64,000 nucleotides of DNA from Fervidicoccaceae archaeon (lineage in GTDB: Archaea; Thermoproteota; Thermoprotei_A; Sulfolobales; Fervidicoccaceae). The notes below the pieces were generated by a model. That model made no database searches. It had not been told where the DNA came from and saw only the letters and a program-made list of their open reading frames with translations. Positions within the stretch are counted from its first letter, which is position 1, and the number at the start of each line of letters is the position of its first letter. Position numbers and translations under genes: made by a program. Positions 42,129-50,842 of the stretch are shown one piece after another. Location of the stretch: the NCBI GenBank assembly GCA_038878695.1, contig JAVZVD010000002.1, forward strand, positions 94,734-158,733, written 5' to 3'.

Positions 42129-42201
42129 ATTCTCGACCTCCCGCGCCGCTGTCACGCTAATAGGCTGAAAGCCCGAGCTGAAAAACGTGTGAGCCTCCGC
42201 C

Positions 42202-43350
42202 GTGGAGAGCCCGTGCGTATCCGTCGATAAGCGCTTGGCCGAGGCCGCTAGGTCTGCGCTGGCCGCCAGAGGGCTCCTAGCGTATGGCCTGAAGCTAAGG
42301 AAAGAGGGGGAGCGCGTCTTCATACCGGTTAAGAGCTCGAGGGAAGCTCTAGCGGCGCTGGCCGAGGAGTTGGGGGAGAGAGCTCGGGGAGTCGAGGAGT
42401 GTCTCTCGAGCTTCGAGGCCAGAATCTCGACGCCGACGCGGGAGGAGCTCGAGAGGCTCGTCGTCGAGGCGGGCGGAGAGCTCAGGCTCTCCCACTCCAG
42501 GATAGGAGACATCGTAGTGATCAACGCGAAGAGCGAGGAGGAGCTCGAGAGGCTCGCGAAGACCGCCGAGATCCTGGCCAAGTCTCTGCCCGGCGTGAGA
42601 GCGGTCTTCGCGAAGCTGGGGACCGAGGGCGAGGAGAGGGTGGCCAAGCTCGTTCACTTGTACGGCGAGAAGAAGACGAAGACCATCGCGAGGGAATATG
42701 GCATAGCGCTGTCCGTCGATATAGCTCGAGCGTACTACAACCCGAGGCTGGCCGAGGAGCACCACAGGATAGCGTCCGTCGTCTCCGATGGGGAGACCGT
42801 TCTCGACATGTTCGCCGGTACGGGGGGCTTCTGTTTGCACATAGCCGCGACTAAGAGGGCCGAGGTCTTCTGTAATGACGTGAATCGAGCGGCGGTGGAG
42901 CTCCTCATAGAGGGCGTACTCCTCAATAGGAAGAAGTTGATCGGCAAGATCGTGGTGCTGAGAGCCGATGCGAGGTCTCTGCCGAGCATATTGAGAGAAG
43001 TCAAATTCGATAGAATAATAATGAATCACCCTACGGCCTCTCTCAGCTTCCTCGATGTTGCTCTCGAGCTGGCTAAGCCCGGAGCCGCGATCCACGCCTA
43101 CGTGCTCACGGACGACTACTACTTGAGGGCCGGGCGGGCGGTCGACCTGCTCGGGGGGAGACGGGGGCTGGAGCTCGTATCGGCGAGGAGAGTGCTCGAG
43201 TATTCCCCCGCGCTCGTCGTTGCCAGGCTAGACTTGAGAGTAAGCGGGGGAGGCGAGCAGGACGAGGAGAGGGGAGCCCGATCTGAGCGAGGCCACGAGC
43301 CTCCTATCGATGTCGCGAGCAGCTTTGCTAGCCCTCACGCACAGAGTTGA
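42202..43350 (+). CDS. Trm5-family tRNA (guanine37-N1) methyltransferase
   Basis: A 382-residue SAM-dependent methyltransferase of the COG2520/Trm5 group, which methylates G37 (or takes part in wyosine formation). The middle domain shows KLVHLYGEKKTKTIAREYGI, and the Rossmann part starts with TVLDMFAGTGGFCLHIAA (SAM site), FCNDVNRAAVELL and IIMNHPTASLSFLD (the family N-x-P motif). The last 45 residues have no similarity and run antisense to the DUF371 gene, so the natural end may simply be extended. It is divergent from NAD kinase. Confidence 0.88.
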   Translation: MESPCVSVDKRLAEAARSALAARGLLAYGLKLRKEGERVFIPVKSSREALAALAEELGERARGVEECLSSFEARISTPTREELERLVVEAGGELRLSHSRIGDIVVINAKSEEELERLAKTAEILAKSLPGVRAVFAKLGTEGEERVAKLVHLYGEKKTKTIAREYGIALSVDIARAYYNPRLAEEHHRIASVVSDGETVLDMFAGTGGFCLHIAATKRAEVFCNDVNRAAVELLIEGVLLNRKKLIGKIVVLRADARSLPSILREVKFDRIIMNHPTASLSFLDVALELAKPGAAIHAYVLTDDYYLRAGRAVDLLGGRRGLELVSARRVLEYSPALVVARLDLRVSGGGEQDEERGARSERGHEPPIDVASSFASPHAQS

Positions 43351-43659
43351 GGGCTCGATGTAACCGCTTCTCCTCACTACAATCCTCTCGGGGTCGCTGA
43401 GCTCGAGCTCCGGGGAGCCCGAGCACTCGAGGAAATCGACGAATCCTCCCGCGGCTAAGACCACGAGCAGAGGCCTCCCCTCCCTCAGAAGCCCCTTGAG
43501 CCTCGGGCTCAGGTCTCTCGCCGCTTTATCGGCCGAGACCCCAATAATGCAGTCGCCTCGAGGAGTGAGGTCCTCATCGCGAGTGATCTCTAAAGTCCCC
43601 TCGTGCTCCGCTCTGATATTGGGGTGGCCCCTCGCTCGTACGACTTCCACCACGAACAC
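43228..43659 (-). CDS. DUF371 family protein
   Basis: A 143-residue archaeal conserved protein with DUF371 landmarks RARGHPNIRAEHEGTLEIT at the N-terminus and RGDCIIGVSADKAARDL (about residues 34-50). The family is widespread in archaea with no known function. About 120 bases of its 3' end overlap the end of the convergent Trm5 gene. The start is GTG. Confidence 0.85.
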   Translation of the reverse strand: MFVVEVVRARGHPNIRAEHEGTLEITRDEDLTPRGDCIIGVSADKAARDLSPRLKGLLREGRPLLVVLAAGGFVDFLECSGSPELELSDPERIVVRRSGYIEPSTLCVRASKAARDIDRRLVASLRSGSPLLVLLASPAYSQV

Positions 43660-43735
43660 GGCCGAGGTCTCCCCGCTCGATTCGCGACACCCCTAACATT
43701 TAATTCGAGACTGAGAGGAGCTAGAGGGCGGCCGT

Positions 43736-44446
43736 TTGAGGCGCGAGAGCCTGGAGAGAGAGAAGAGAGAGCTCTTGGAGAGGCTCAAGCGAGAGGGCGT
43801 GGTTAAGAGCGAGAGGATCGCGAGAGCCTTCCTCAAAGTCCCGAGAGAGCTCTTCGTCCCTCCGCGCCTCGCCGCGAGAGCCTATCAGGATATCCCCCTG
43901 CCCATAGGCTACGGGCAGACGATAAGCGCGCCGCACATGGTGCTCATCATGACGGAGAGGCTCGACCCGCGAGAGGGAGACAAGATCCTCGAGGTGGGGA
44001 CGGGGAGCGGTTATCAGGCCGCCCTGCTGGCCGAACTCGTCGACCCCACGGGCTCCGGACCCGGCCACGTCTACACTATAGAGAGGCTACCCGAGCTAGC
44101 TGAGCGAGCCCGCAGGAACCTCGAGAGAGCCGGCTACGCGGATAGAGTCACAGTGATCGTGGGAGACGGGAGCCTCGGATACCCGGAGAGCGCCCCCTAC
44201 GACGGCATCATCGTGACGGCCGCGGCCCCGAAGATCCCCGAGCCTCTGAAGAGGCAGCTCAAGATAGGCGGGAGAATCGTCGCGCCCGTGGGCGATCTAT
44301 TCTCCCAAGTGCTCTACGTGGGCGTCAAAGTGAGCGAGAGCGAGCTGGAGCTCCGAGAGGACGTCCCCTGCGTCTTCGTGCCGCTCATCGGAAAGGAGGG
44401 GTGGCCTGAGGAGATCGTCGAGAGCAATAGCGGCTACGTCACTTGA
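43736..44446 (+). CDS. pcm: protein-L-isoaspartate O-methyltransferase
   Basis: A 236-residue repair methyltransferase that methylates isoaspartyl residues in damaged proteins. Signatures are AYQDIPLPIGYGQTISAPHMV (split across the active-site loop), KILEVGTGSGYQAALLAEL (SAM motif I, about residues 83-101), GDGSLGYPESAPYDGIIVTA, and IGGRIVAPVGD. Length is typical. The start is TTG. It converges on fen with an eight-base overlap. Confidence 0.94.
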   Translation: MRRESLEREKRELLERLKREGVVKSERIARAFLKVPRELFVPPRLAARAYQDIPLPIGYGQTISAPHMVLIMTERLDPREGDKILEVGTGSGYQAALLAELVDPTGSGPGHVYTIERLPELAERARRNLERAGYADRVTVIVGDGSLGYPESAPYDGIIVTAAAPKIPEPLKRQLKIGGRIVAPVGDLFSQVLYVGVKVSESELELREDVPCVFVPLIGKEGWPEEIVESNSGYVT

Positions 44447-45473
44447 GCCAGGCGTCCAGCCCCCGCGTCCTCCTTCGACTCGTCGCCTGCTCCAGTCGCC
44501 TCAGCGCGGTCTCCACTCTCTCCTCGCTGAAGTCGTGCTCTTCGACGAGGATCCTCTTCACGGCCTCGTGGTCCGGGCTCCTCCATTCGAGCGAGTAGTC
44601 GTCGGTTACTCGCGGTCTGAGGAAGGCCTCGAATATCTCCTCGTAGTCTATCGGCGAGGGGGGCAGAGAGCGCAGGGCTTCTCTCGGGTCGGCGTGAGAC
44701 CTCACGATCTTCAGCGCAGTCTTTGGTCCCACGCCTCGGACTCCGCCGGGGTTGTAGTCCGTGCCGAGCAATATCGCGATGACGATCAGATGCTCGCGCG
44801 TCAAGCCGAGAGCTTTGTAGAGCTTCTCGGCCTCTATGAGCTCGGGCTTTACCTCGACGTATACGTCCTTCTTCGGCAGCTTTCTCCTGCCGGTTATCGC
44901 GAGATTCCTGAGGAGTCTAGGAGCTCCAAAGAGCAGGCTGTCGTAGTCCTGGCTCCCGGCCGCCCAAGCGTCTCCCTTCGCGGCTATGTGTGCAGCCTGA
45001 GCCTCCCCCTCGGCTGGGGCCTGAACCCACGGCACTCCCATGGCGTCGAGGAGCCTCTGCGCGTCGGAGACCATCTCGTCGGTGAGCCTAGAAGCAATCT
45101 GGGCGTATCTCCTAGCCTCCTCGACTCTCCCCTCGGCCGCCGCCAGCTTGAACTTCTCCTCCGCCTCCTCCTTCAACTTCCTCCTCCGCTCGAGCTCCCT
45201 CTCCTTGAGGCTCGGCGGAGCTCCGTCGAACACGTACACGGGCCTCAGGCCAAGCTCTACGAAGTTGACCGTTCTGTAGAACAGGCCGCTCAGGTGGCTC
45301 GTGACTCTGCCCTTAGAGTCCACGAGAGGGCTGCCATCGGGCTGCCTTATGGCCGCTAGGAACTGATAGAGCACGTTGTAGGCGTCGAGAGCAACGACTC
45401 GCCCGGAGAGCTCCGAGAGCTCTAGCTCTCTCGAGGCCTCGGGCGGTATGAGCTCTCGGAGGTCGACGCCCAG
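44439..45473 (-). CDS. fen: flap endonuclease FEN-1, apparently starting at CTG
   Basis: A 344-residue structure-specific nuclease removing 5' flaps in replication and repair. Active-site acids lie in VVALDAYN (residues 27-34), YVFDGAPP, PAEGEAQAAHIA and GSQDYDSLLFG, followed by the H3TH LLGTDYNPGGVRGVGPKTAL. The tail ends in a degenerate PCNA box, GLDAWLK. The conserved N-terminus (x-GVDLRELIP) is in frame, but between the upstream in-frame TAG and a GTG 33 codons inside there is no ATG, GTG or TTG. The CTG at 45471-45473 sits exactly where Met1 should be, seven bases after GGTGA, next to the upstream gene's stop. A truncated start at 45374 would lose the first catalytic Asp. Confidence 0.88.
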   Translation of the reverse strand: MGVDLRELIPPEASRELELSELSGRVVALDAYNVLYQFLAAIRQPDGSPLVDSKGRVTSHLSGLFYRTVNFVELGLRPVYVFDGAPPSLKERELERRRKLKEEAEEKFKLAAAEGRVEEARRYAQIASRLTDEMVSDAQRLLDAMGVPWVQAPAEGEAQAAHIAAKGDAWAAGSQDYDSLLFGAPRLLRNLAITGRRKLPKKDVYVEVKPELIEAEKLYKALGLTREHLIVIAILLGTDYNPGGVRGVGPKTALKIVRSHADPREALRSLPPSPIDYEEIFEAFLRPRVTDDYSLEWRSPDHEAVKRILVEEHDFSEERVETALRRLEQATSRRRTRGLDAWLK

Positions 45474-45480
45474 CTCCTCT

Positions 45481-45485
45481 TCACC
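45481..45485 (-). promoter_or_regulatory. Shine-Dalgarno GGTGA deciding the CTG start of fen
   Basis: GGTGA on the minus strand overlaps the TGA stop of the small upstream gene and ends seven bases before the proposed CTG start of fen. It matches the archaeal consensus GGAGGTGATC and supports initiation there by termination-reinitiation. Confidence 0.55.
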
Positions 45486-45720
45486 GCTCTCCTCCTCTAC
45501 CGACGAGCTCCACTATAAGGGTTCCTTCTCTCGCCGTGGCCACTCTGATCAGCCCCCTCAGCTCGAGCCTCATCAGAGTTCTCAGGAACTCGCTCCAGCT
45601 CACGTCGTAGGCCATCCTGACGGCCTCGTAAAGCTCTCTGTCGAGAGCCGTCCCCCCCTTCAGGCTCAGCATCTCGAGAACAACCGCGTGTAGAGGGATG
45701 CTTCTCCAAACTCCCTTCAA
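45481..45720 (-). CDS. small winged-helix-like protein upstream of fen
   Basis: A 79-residue protein with a winged-helix-like pattern (LEMLSLKGGTALDRELYEAV, then SEFLRTLMRLELRGLIRVAT, then a strand TLIVELVG). It probably binds nucleic acid. Its stop codon lies eight bases before the inferred fen start, so the two genes are coupled. It starts with TTG. The family is not recognised with certainty. Confidence 0.65.
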   Translation of the reverse strand: MKGVWRSIPLHAVVLEMLSLKGGTALDRELYEAVRMAYDVSWSEFLRTLMRLELRGLIRVATAREGTLIVELVGRGGER

Positions 45721-45801
45721 GGCTCGGCTCCTCCGTCGGTTGAGCGCGAGTGGAGAGGAGGAGATGGTGTGAGGGAGAAAACGCGAAGAGTGAAGAGTTC
45801 G

Positions 45802-48048
45802 TCAGGCGTAGGGGGAGGTCTCCACCTTTCTAGCGACTCCGGCTCGCCTGAGCTGCTCGTACCATCTTATGTAGAATTCTACTCCCTCCTTCGAGAGCGA
45901 AGGCTTCACCGTCTGCAGGGCCTCGTCGAAGTGCCTCCTGCTCACTTTGCTGGCGGCCATGTTCTCTCTCAAAGCTCTGAGACCGGCCTCTCTAACTAAG
46001 GCCGCGAGGTCCGCTCCGCTGTAACCCTCCGTGAGCGTGGCTATCTCCTCCAGATCCACGTCCTTGTCTAGCGGCATTCTCCTCGTGTGGACCTTCAATA
46101 TCTCGAGCCTAGCGTCTCTGTCGGGGGGCGGGACGAAGATCATCTTGTCTATCCTGCCCGGTCTGAGCACGGCTGGGTCGATCATGTCCGGCCTATTCGT
46201 AGTGGCGATGAATACTACGTTGTGCATCGGCTGCAGGCCGTCGAGTTCCGTCAGGAGCTGGCTCACTACCCTCTCGGTAACGTGCGAGTCGGCGGCCATG
46301 CCTCTGAGCGGAGCTATCGACTCTATCTCCTCGATGACCACCACGGCCGGAGCGTATTGCCTCGCTCTCCTGAACAGCTCCCTTATCGCCCTCTCGCTCT
46401 CGCCGACCCACTTGCTCAGTATCTCGGGGCCTCTTATGGCGATGAAGTTGGCCTCGCTCTCCGTCGCGACGGCCTTGGCCAGCAGGGTCTTGCCGCAGCC
46501 GGAGGGGCCGAAGAGCAGTATGCCCTTCGGGGGCTCTATGCCGAGCCTCTTGAAGGCCTCCGGGTTCCTCAGGGGCCACTCGACGGCCTCGCGCAGACTC
46601 TGCTTGACCTCCTCGAGCCCTCCTATGTCGGTCCACCTGATGTTCGGGACCTCGACGTAGACCTCTCTCAACCCGCTCGGCACGATCTCCTTCATGGCCT
46701 CGAAGAAGTCTTTCCTCGTGACCTCCATCTTCTCTAGGATCTCTTCGGGGATCCTCTCGCTCGTGAGGTCTATGTACGGCATGTATCTTCTCAGAGCGTG
46801 CATCGCCGCCTCTCGGGCCAGTGCGGCGAGGTCTGCGCCGGTGTAGCCGTGAGTTATCTCGGCCAGCTCCTCGAGGTTGACGTCGTCGGCCAGGGGCATG
46901 TTGCGCGTGTGTATCTGGAGGATCTCGAGCCTCCCCTGCTTATCGGGCAGCGGGATCTCGATCTCCCTGTCGAATCTGCCGGGCCTCCTGAGGGCCGGGT
47001 CCACGGCGTTTATCCTGTTGGTGGCAGCTATTACCACCACGTCTCCTCTGGCCTCGAGACCGTCCATGAGCGCTAGGAGCTGCGAGACCACCCTCCTCTC
47101 GACCTCGCCGACCACCTCCTCTCTCTTCGGGGCGATGCTGTCTATCTCATCGATGAATATGATGGCTGGGGCGTGTTTCTTGGCCTCCTCGAATATCTCC
47201 CTCAGCCTCTGCTCGCTCTCGCCGTAGAACTTGCTCATGATCTCGGGGCCGTTTATCGATATGAAGTAAGCGTTGGTCTCATTGGCGACGGCCTTGGCCA
47301 GCAAGGTCTTGCCGCAGCCGGGGGGGCCGTAGAGTATGACCCCCTTCGGGGGCTCTATGCCGAGTCTCTTGAAGAGCTCGGGGTACTTCATTGGCAGCTC
47401 GACGAGCTCTCTGACCCTCTGTATTACCGTCTTCAGCCCCCCTATGTCCTCGTAGGTCACCTTGGGCAGCTTGGAGATCTCGACGGGCCTCTCCAGCACT
47501 TGCACCATTGTGTCCTGCGTGATCACGACGGGGCCGTCGGGCTTGGTCTGAATGACCGTGAAGGGTATAGCCTGGCCCAAGACCGGGATGAGGACCGTGT
47601 CTCCCTCGAGCACGGGGTAATCTAGGAGCCTCCTCTTGACGTAGTTCACGAAGCTCTGGTCCACCTGCATGTTGAAGTTGCTGGGGGCTAGCTTGACTCG
47701 CTGAGCCGGCTTGGTCTGAGCCTTCCTGACCACCACTTTGTCTCCTATCCCAACGCTCGCGTTCTTTCTGATGAGGCCGTCCATCCTTATTATGTCCTCG
47801 CCCTGGTCCTCGTTGTAGCTGGGCCATGCGATCGCCACGGTCTTCCTCCTGCCCTCTATCTCTATGACGTCGCCGGGCTCGACCTCGATCTGTTTGAGCA
47901 GATTAGCGTCTATTCTGACCTTGCCTCGGCCGACGTCTTTCTGCTTGGCCTCAGCCACTCGCAGCACCAGCTCCTTCTTCTCGCTCTTCGCGGGAGGCTG
48001 AGCCGGGACTTCGCCGCCGCCGAACCCTCCCTCTCCCTCGCTCATCAC
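45802..48048 (-). CDS. cdc48: CDC48/VAT AAA+ ATPase
   Basis: A 748-residue double-AAA unfoldase that feeds proteins to the proteasome. After an acidic/Gly start comes the CDC48 N domain (about residues 25-200). D1 has [13 protein letters not shown] and [15 protein letters not shown]2 has [13 protein letters not shown] and, unusually, [15 protein letters not shown], where the first Walker B Asp is Glu. Both second regions of homology end with arginine-finger type RRPGRFDRE and LRPGRIDK. The second codon is also ATG. The upstream region has a cattataaac box at about 48101-48110. Confidence 0.95.
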   Translation of the reverse strand: MMSEGEGGFGGGEVPAQPPAKSEKKELVLRVAEAKQKDVGRGKVRIDANLLKQIEVEPGDVIEIEGRRKTVAIAWPSYNEDQGEDIIRMDGLIRKNASVGIGDKVVVRKAQTKPAQRVKLAPSNFNMQVDQSFVNYVKRRLLDYPVLEGDTVLIPVLGQAIPFTVIQTKPDGPVVITQDTMVQVLERPVEISKLPKVTYEDIGGLKTVIQRVRELVELPMKYPELFKRLGIEPPKGVILYGPPGCGKTLLAKAVANETNAYFISINGPEIMSKFYGESEQRLREIFEEAKKHAPAIIFIDEIDSIAPKREEVVGEVERRVVSQLLALMDGLEARGDVVVIAATNRINAVDPALRRPGRFDREIEIPLPDKQGRLEILQIHTRNMPLADDVNLEELAEITHGYTGADLAALAREAAMHALRRYMPYIDLTSERIPEEILEKMEVTRKDFFEAMKEIVPSGLREVYVEVPNIRWTDIGGLEEVKQSLREAVEWPLRNPEAFKRLGIEPPKGILLFGPSGCGKTLLAKAVATESEANFIAIRGPEILSKWVGESERAIRELFRRARQYAPAVVVIEEIESIAPLRGMAADSHVTERVVSQLLTELDGLQPMHNVVFIATTNRPDMIDPAVLRPGRIDKMIFVPPPDRDARLEILKVHTRRMPLDKDVDLEEIATLTEGYSGADLAALVREAGLRALRENMAASKVSRRHFDEALQTVKPSLSKEGVEFYIRWYEQLRRAGVARKVETSPYA

Positions 48049-48157
48049 GATGTCACCGCTCTCAAAACTCCGGGCCTAGGTTTCTTCTCAATTTGAAGCC
48101 ATTATAAACGTTGATTTCGACGGATTGGTGGCTCGTTGAGTGGCGCGGGAGCGGCCC

Positions 48158-48439
48158 CTAGAACTCGCTCAGTCTGTGAACCATTTCAACTTCCACTTCG
48201 TCGACGCCGCTCACGCTCGCCACCGCGTCCTCGAGCGCTTGCGTGCCTCCCTCGATGTCTTCGGGGATAGTCACGTAGATCCTCAACACGCTGTAGCCGA
48301 AGGCCACGGGCTCTTCTGTTGCCCTCACGAGGTCGAAGTCGCTCGGGAGCTTAACCCGGAGCTCGTCGAGTATTCTCCTCCTGAGCCCCTCGTCGACGTC
48401 GGAGGGATAGACCTTCAACACCACGAGCACTCTGGCCAT
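48158..48439 (-). CDS. ef1b: elongation factor 1-beta (aEF1B)
   Basis: A 93-residue archaeal EF-1beta, the guanine nucleotide exchange factor for EF-1alpha. It shows MARVLVVLKVYPSDVD at the start, VAFGYSVLRIYVTIPED in the middle and the C-terminal SVSGVDEVEVEMVHRLSEF typical of the family. It lies 12 bases downstream of a zinc-ribbon gene on the same strand; this pair is conserved in many archaea. Confidence 0.92.
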   Translation of the reverse strand: MARVLVVLKVYPSDVDEGLRRRILDELRVKLPSDFDLVRATEEPVAFGYSVLRIYVTIPEDIEGGTQALEDAVASVSGVDEVEVEMVHRLSEF

Positions 48440-48451
48440 TATCGGAGCACC

Positions 48452-48646
48452 TCAGGGGCCGGTGAAGCCGCAGGCCGGGCAAGTGTAAGAGACCGAGAGA
48501 GAGCGGCACTTTCTGCACCTAATTATCGTGGTCTTCCCGCAGCTCGGACACGGAAATTTCGTCGCTCTCTCGCCCGGCAGGATGAATCTGTTGCAGCTGG
48601 AGCACTTGGGAGCTCTGGCGCCTATCACGCTCTCGGCCCTTTGCAC
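48452..48646 (-). CDS. zinc-ribbon translation-associated protein (DUF1610/COG2888-like)
   Basis: A 64-residue protein with two zinc-ribbon pairs, [12 protein letters not shown]...CPSCGK and CRKCRSL...CPACGF. It matches the small archaeal zinc-ribbon RNA-binding proteins that neighbour EF-1beta. It probably assists translation. It starts with TTG and precedes ef1b by 12 bases. Confidence 0.9.
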   Translation of the reverse strand: MQRAESVIGARAPKCSSCNRFILPGERATKFPCPSCGKTTIIRCRKCRSLSVSYTCPACGFTGP

Positions 48647-48694
48647 TCCTCGGCACCTTTTTGAGGAGCTTTCGTGGAGGAGTGCCCGAGACCC

Positions 48695-48702
48695 TTAATA
48701 AA
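48695..48702 (+). promoter_or_regulatory. TATA-like box of pth2
   Basis: The sequence ttaataaa lies 31-38 bases before the TTG at 48733. It supports the shorter form of peptidyl-tRNA hydrolase, read from a leaderless message. Confidence 0.45.
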
Positions 48703-48732
48703 CTCGAGGCAGTCGACGCGGAGGCGCGCGCC

Positions 48733-49107
48733 TTGCCCTCGAGCCGCGGATACAAGCAGGTCATCGCGGTCAGGAGGGACCTGAAGATGAGCGCGGGGAA
48801 GCTCGCGGCTCAAGTCGCGCACGGCAGCGTCTCGAGCGTCCTCGAGTGCTTGCTGCGCGGCGGAGAGTGGGAGAAGTGGCTCTGGAAGTGGTACGAGGAG
48901 GGTCAGAAGAAGGTCGTCGTCGCGGTCGAGGGAGAAGCCCAACTCATTGAGATCTACGGGAGAGCCAGGAGCTTGGGTCTGCCCACTTCTTTGATCAGAG
49001 ACGCGGGGTTGACCGAGCTACCCCCGGGGACCGCGACCTGCGCTGCGATCGGGCCAGCCCCCGAGGAGCTGGTCGATAAGGTCTCGGGCTCTCTGCCGCT
49101 CTTCTGA
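48733..49107 (+). CDS. pth2: peptidyl-tRNA hydrolase, Pth2 type
   Basis: About 124 residues of Pth2, which frees tRNA from prematurely released peptidyl-tRNA. Signatures are [20 protein letters not shown] and [11 protein letters not shown], the [13 protein letters not shown] strand, [20 protein letters not shown], and [18 protein letters not shown]. The TTG at 48733 is chosen from promoter spacing and normal family length; the open frame runs back to 48661 but includes the promoter. Confidence 0.93.
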   Translation: MPSSRGYKQVIAVRRDLKMSAGKLAAQVAHGSVSSVLECLLRGGEWEKWLWKWYEEGQKKVVVAVEGEAQLIEIYGRARSLGLPTSLIRDAGLTELPPGTATCAAIGPAPEELVDKVSGSLPLF

Positions 49108-49120
49108 GGACCTCCTCGGA

Positions 49121-49630
49121 CTACTCGGCTTTTATTTGGACTTGACCTCTCACGATCTCGCTGAGGACCTCCTCCAGCGACCTGCGGCTCGCCGGGAGGA
49201 GCCTCTCGTCTCCGCGGCTTATCCTAACTATGTACTGCACCGTCCCGTCGGGAAGCCAGAGCAGATTCACGCCGACGACGGGAACGGGGCTCAGAGTCTC
49301 GGCGAAGACCTTCTTGAAGTCTCTCGTGCTCTCCACCACTCGGACCTTCTTGCCGAGGGCCTCTCCGAGTTTTCTCGAGAGCTTAGCGAGATCCGAGAAC
49401 GAGGCCGATGTCGCCCTCACGACGACGACCACGAGGTCCTCGCTCCAGATCGTCCTAACGAGCTCCGCATCTCTCAGGCTCGCGAAAGCCCCATCGCTCT
49501 CGAGCTCTATCAGAAGCTTCATGATCCTCAGATCGTTCTCGCTCACTTCTCCGCGCTCGACGAGAGAGACGCATCTGGGGCAGAGGACCCCCGTCTTGAC
49601 GCAGATGTAGTCCAGCGGCAGCTTGACTAT
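49121..49630 (-). CDS. NusA/KH-like zinc protein, start codon apparently ATA or CTG
   Basis: About 169 residues. An N-terminal cysteine group, LDYICVKTGVLCPRCVSL (C-x6-C-x2-C), precedes a helix and a KH-like domain (about 70-165) with VVGVNLLWLPDGTVQYIVRI. Crenarchaeal NusA-like proteins have this layout and may bind RNA in transcription. A GTG inside the frame (49546) would lose the cysteines. Between the truD stop, which is in the same frame, and that GTG there is no ATG, GTG or TTG. ATA at 49628-49630 follows GAGGTG (49639-49644) by eight bases; two CTG codons follow at three and five codons. Confidence 0.7.
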   Translation of the reverse strand: MVKLPLDYICVKTGVLCPRCVSLVERGEVSENDLRIMKLLIELESDGAFASLRDAELVRTIWSEDLVVVVVRATSASFSDLAKLSRKLGEALGKKVRVVESTRDFKKVFAETLSPVPVVGVNLLWLPDGTVQYIVRISRGDERLLPASRRSLEEVLSEIVRGQVQIKAE

Positions 49631-49638
49631 GGTCGCCG

Positions 49639-49644
49639 CACCTC
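49639..49644 (-). promoter_or_regulatory. Shine-Dalgarno GAGGTG before a non-standard start
   Basis: GAGGTG on the minus strand is a perfect match to the archaeal anti-Shine-Dalgarno sequence and lies eight bases before ATA at 49630. It supports initiation at or next to that codon for the NusA-like gene. Confidence 0.5.
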
Positions 49645-49687
49645 GCTCCGCTCTTCTCGGCTCCTCGGGTCTCCTCGCCGAGCGGGC

Positions 49688-50779
49688 TTAATAATCGTGC
49701 GGCGACGCGAAGACCCTCCTCTTGCACCTCCTCGTCAGCCACTCGATCGACTCCCCGAAGAGCTCTCGGAGAAATATCGAGGCGTAGGAGCCCGAGGGCA
49801 GCGAGAAGGCTATCGCGGCTCCCCCCCTCCTTGAGGAGGAAGCCCGAAGCCCCTCGACTCTCACCGAGAGAGGTCTGGCGCGAGCTCGGAGCCTCAGCGC
49901 CCCGCTCAACGCGAAGTCCTCCTCGGTCAGGCCGTCCCCCTCGACGGAGCTGAAGACGCACTCGGCGAACCTCGCGTCTATCCACGAGAGCTTGGAGAGC
50001 TTGGAGAGGCCCAGACCGGGCAGGAGGCCAATAGACTTGGAGCTGACTCTACCATCCTCGGCCGCCTCGCTGAGGCACCTGTTGAAGACTAGAGCCTGAT
50101 AGGCCGAGACCGCGAGCTCCACGGCGATTCTAGTCGGCCCCTCGAGGAGCTCCTCGAGGGCCTCGGCCTTCACCGCCAGCCTCTCCCACCACCCCAGCTC
50201 GGGCTTGCTCTCCAGCGCTCGCTTGAATCCCTCGAGGTCTCTGTTCAACAACATTAAGCCTAGCTCGCTATTGAGAGGCCTCGAGACGCCGAAGCGCTGA
50301 GGCCCGAAGTAATTCAGAATCCTCGGGCCCCTCTCCGAGGAGAGCGACGAGACGAGGTCCTCGGCCTTCGCGCCCTCGAGGCCCCCGAGCCTAACCGCGA
50401 AGGAGTTCGCCTCCAGCCGCCCCCTCCTCGCGTGGCTAAGCGCTCGACCCACGAGCTCTGCTCGGCCCCATGGCAGCTCAACGAGCGCCGGACAATCGCG
50501 ACACGAGGCAGTCACGTACTGCACCGAGAGGGAGTTCGCGTCCTTCAAGCCAGCATAGCCCACGGAGCCGAGGCGAGCGGCTCTCCTGAGCCAGGCCAGC
50601 GCGGTGAGCGTGTCTACTCCCTCCTTCGCGAGCCTATAAACGGCGAGCCCCCTCTCGGACCACTCTATCGCGGGCCTCTCCACAACGACGAAGTCTCTGC
50701 ACTCTTTCAGGAAATCGCCCGGGTCCAGCCCGAGAGGGCCGAAGGCGTAGCGCGAGACGCCTATCTCGCGATAATACAA
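49688..50779 (-). CDS. truD: tRNA pseudouridine(13) synthase TruD
   Basis: A 363-residue pseudouridine synthase of the TruD/Pus7 family, modifying U13 of tRNA. The catalytic Asp lies in VGYAGLKDANSLSVQYV (about residues 72-88). NYFGPQRFGVSRPLN and the insertion domain with LGLSKLSKLSWIDARFAEC follow, ending in GSYASIFLRELFG. The length is close to archaeal Pus7. The NusA-like gene follows downstream in the same reading frame after the TAA stop. Confidence 0.92.
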   Translation of the reverse strand: MYYREIGVSRYAFGPLGLDPGDFLKECRDFVVVERPAIEWSERGLAVYRLAKEGVDTLTALAWLRRAARLGSVGYAGLKDANSLSVQYVTASCRDCPALVELPWGRAELVGRALSHARRGRLEANSFAVRLGGLEGAKAEDLVSSLSSERGPRILNYFGPQRFGVSRPLNSELGLMLLNRDLEGFKRALESKPELGWWERLAVKAEALEELLEGPTRIAVELAVSAYQALVFNRCLSEAAEDGRVSSKSIGLLPGLGLSKLSKLSWIDARFAECVFSSVEGDGLTEEDFALSGALRLRARARPLSVRVEGLRASSSRRGGAAIAFSLPSGSYASIFLRELFGESIEWLTRRCKRRVFASPHDY

Positions 50780-50842
50780 CGCGGAGCCGACCCTCGAGAA
50801 CCTTTTACGACAGCGCGCCGAAAATTCCTCGGGAGGAGCCTC

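Noticed and set aside
42129..42647. Ser/Ala-rich extension of NAD kinase
   Set aside because: It is the shadow of the divergent Trm5 gene; kinase homology begins near the TTG at 42128.
45374..45374. GTG at 45374 as the start of FEN-1
   Set aside because: It would remove the conserved N-terminus and the first catalytic Asp, which are present in frame upstream.
50432..50842. 137-codon extension of the radical SAM gene
   Set aside because: It is antisense to truD, and a GGAGGAG/GTG start at 50843 gives the family N-terminus.
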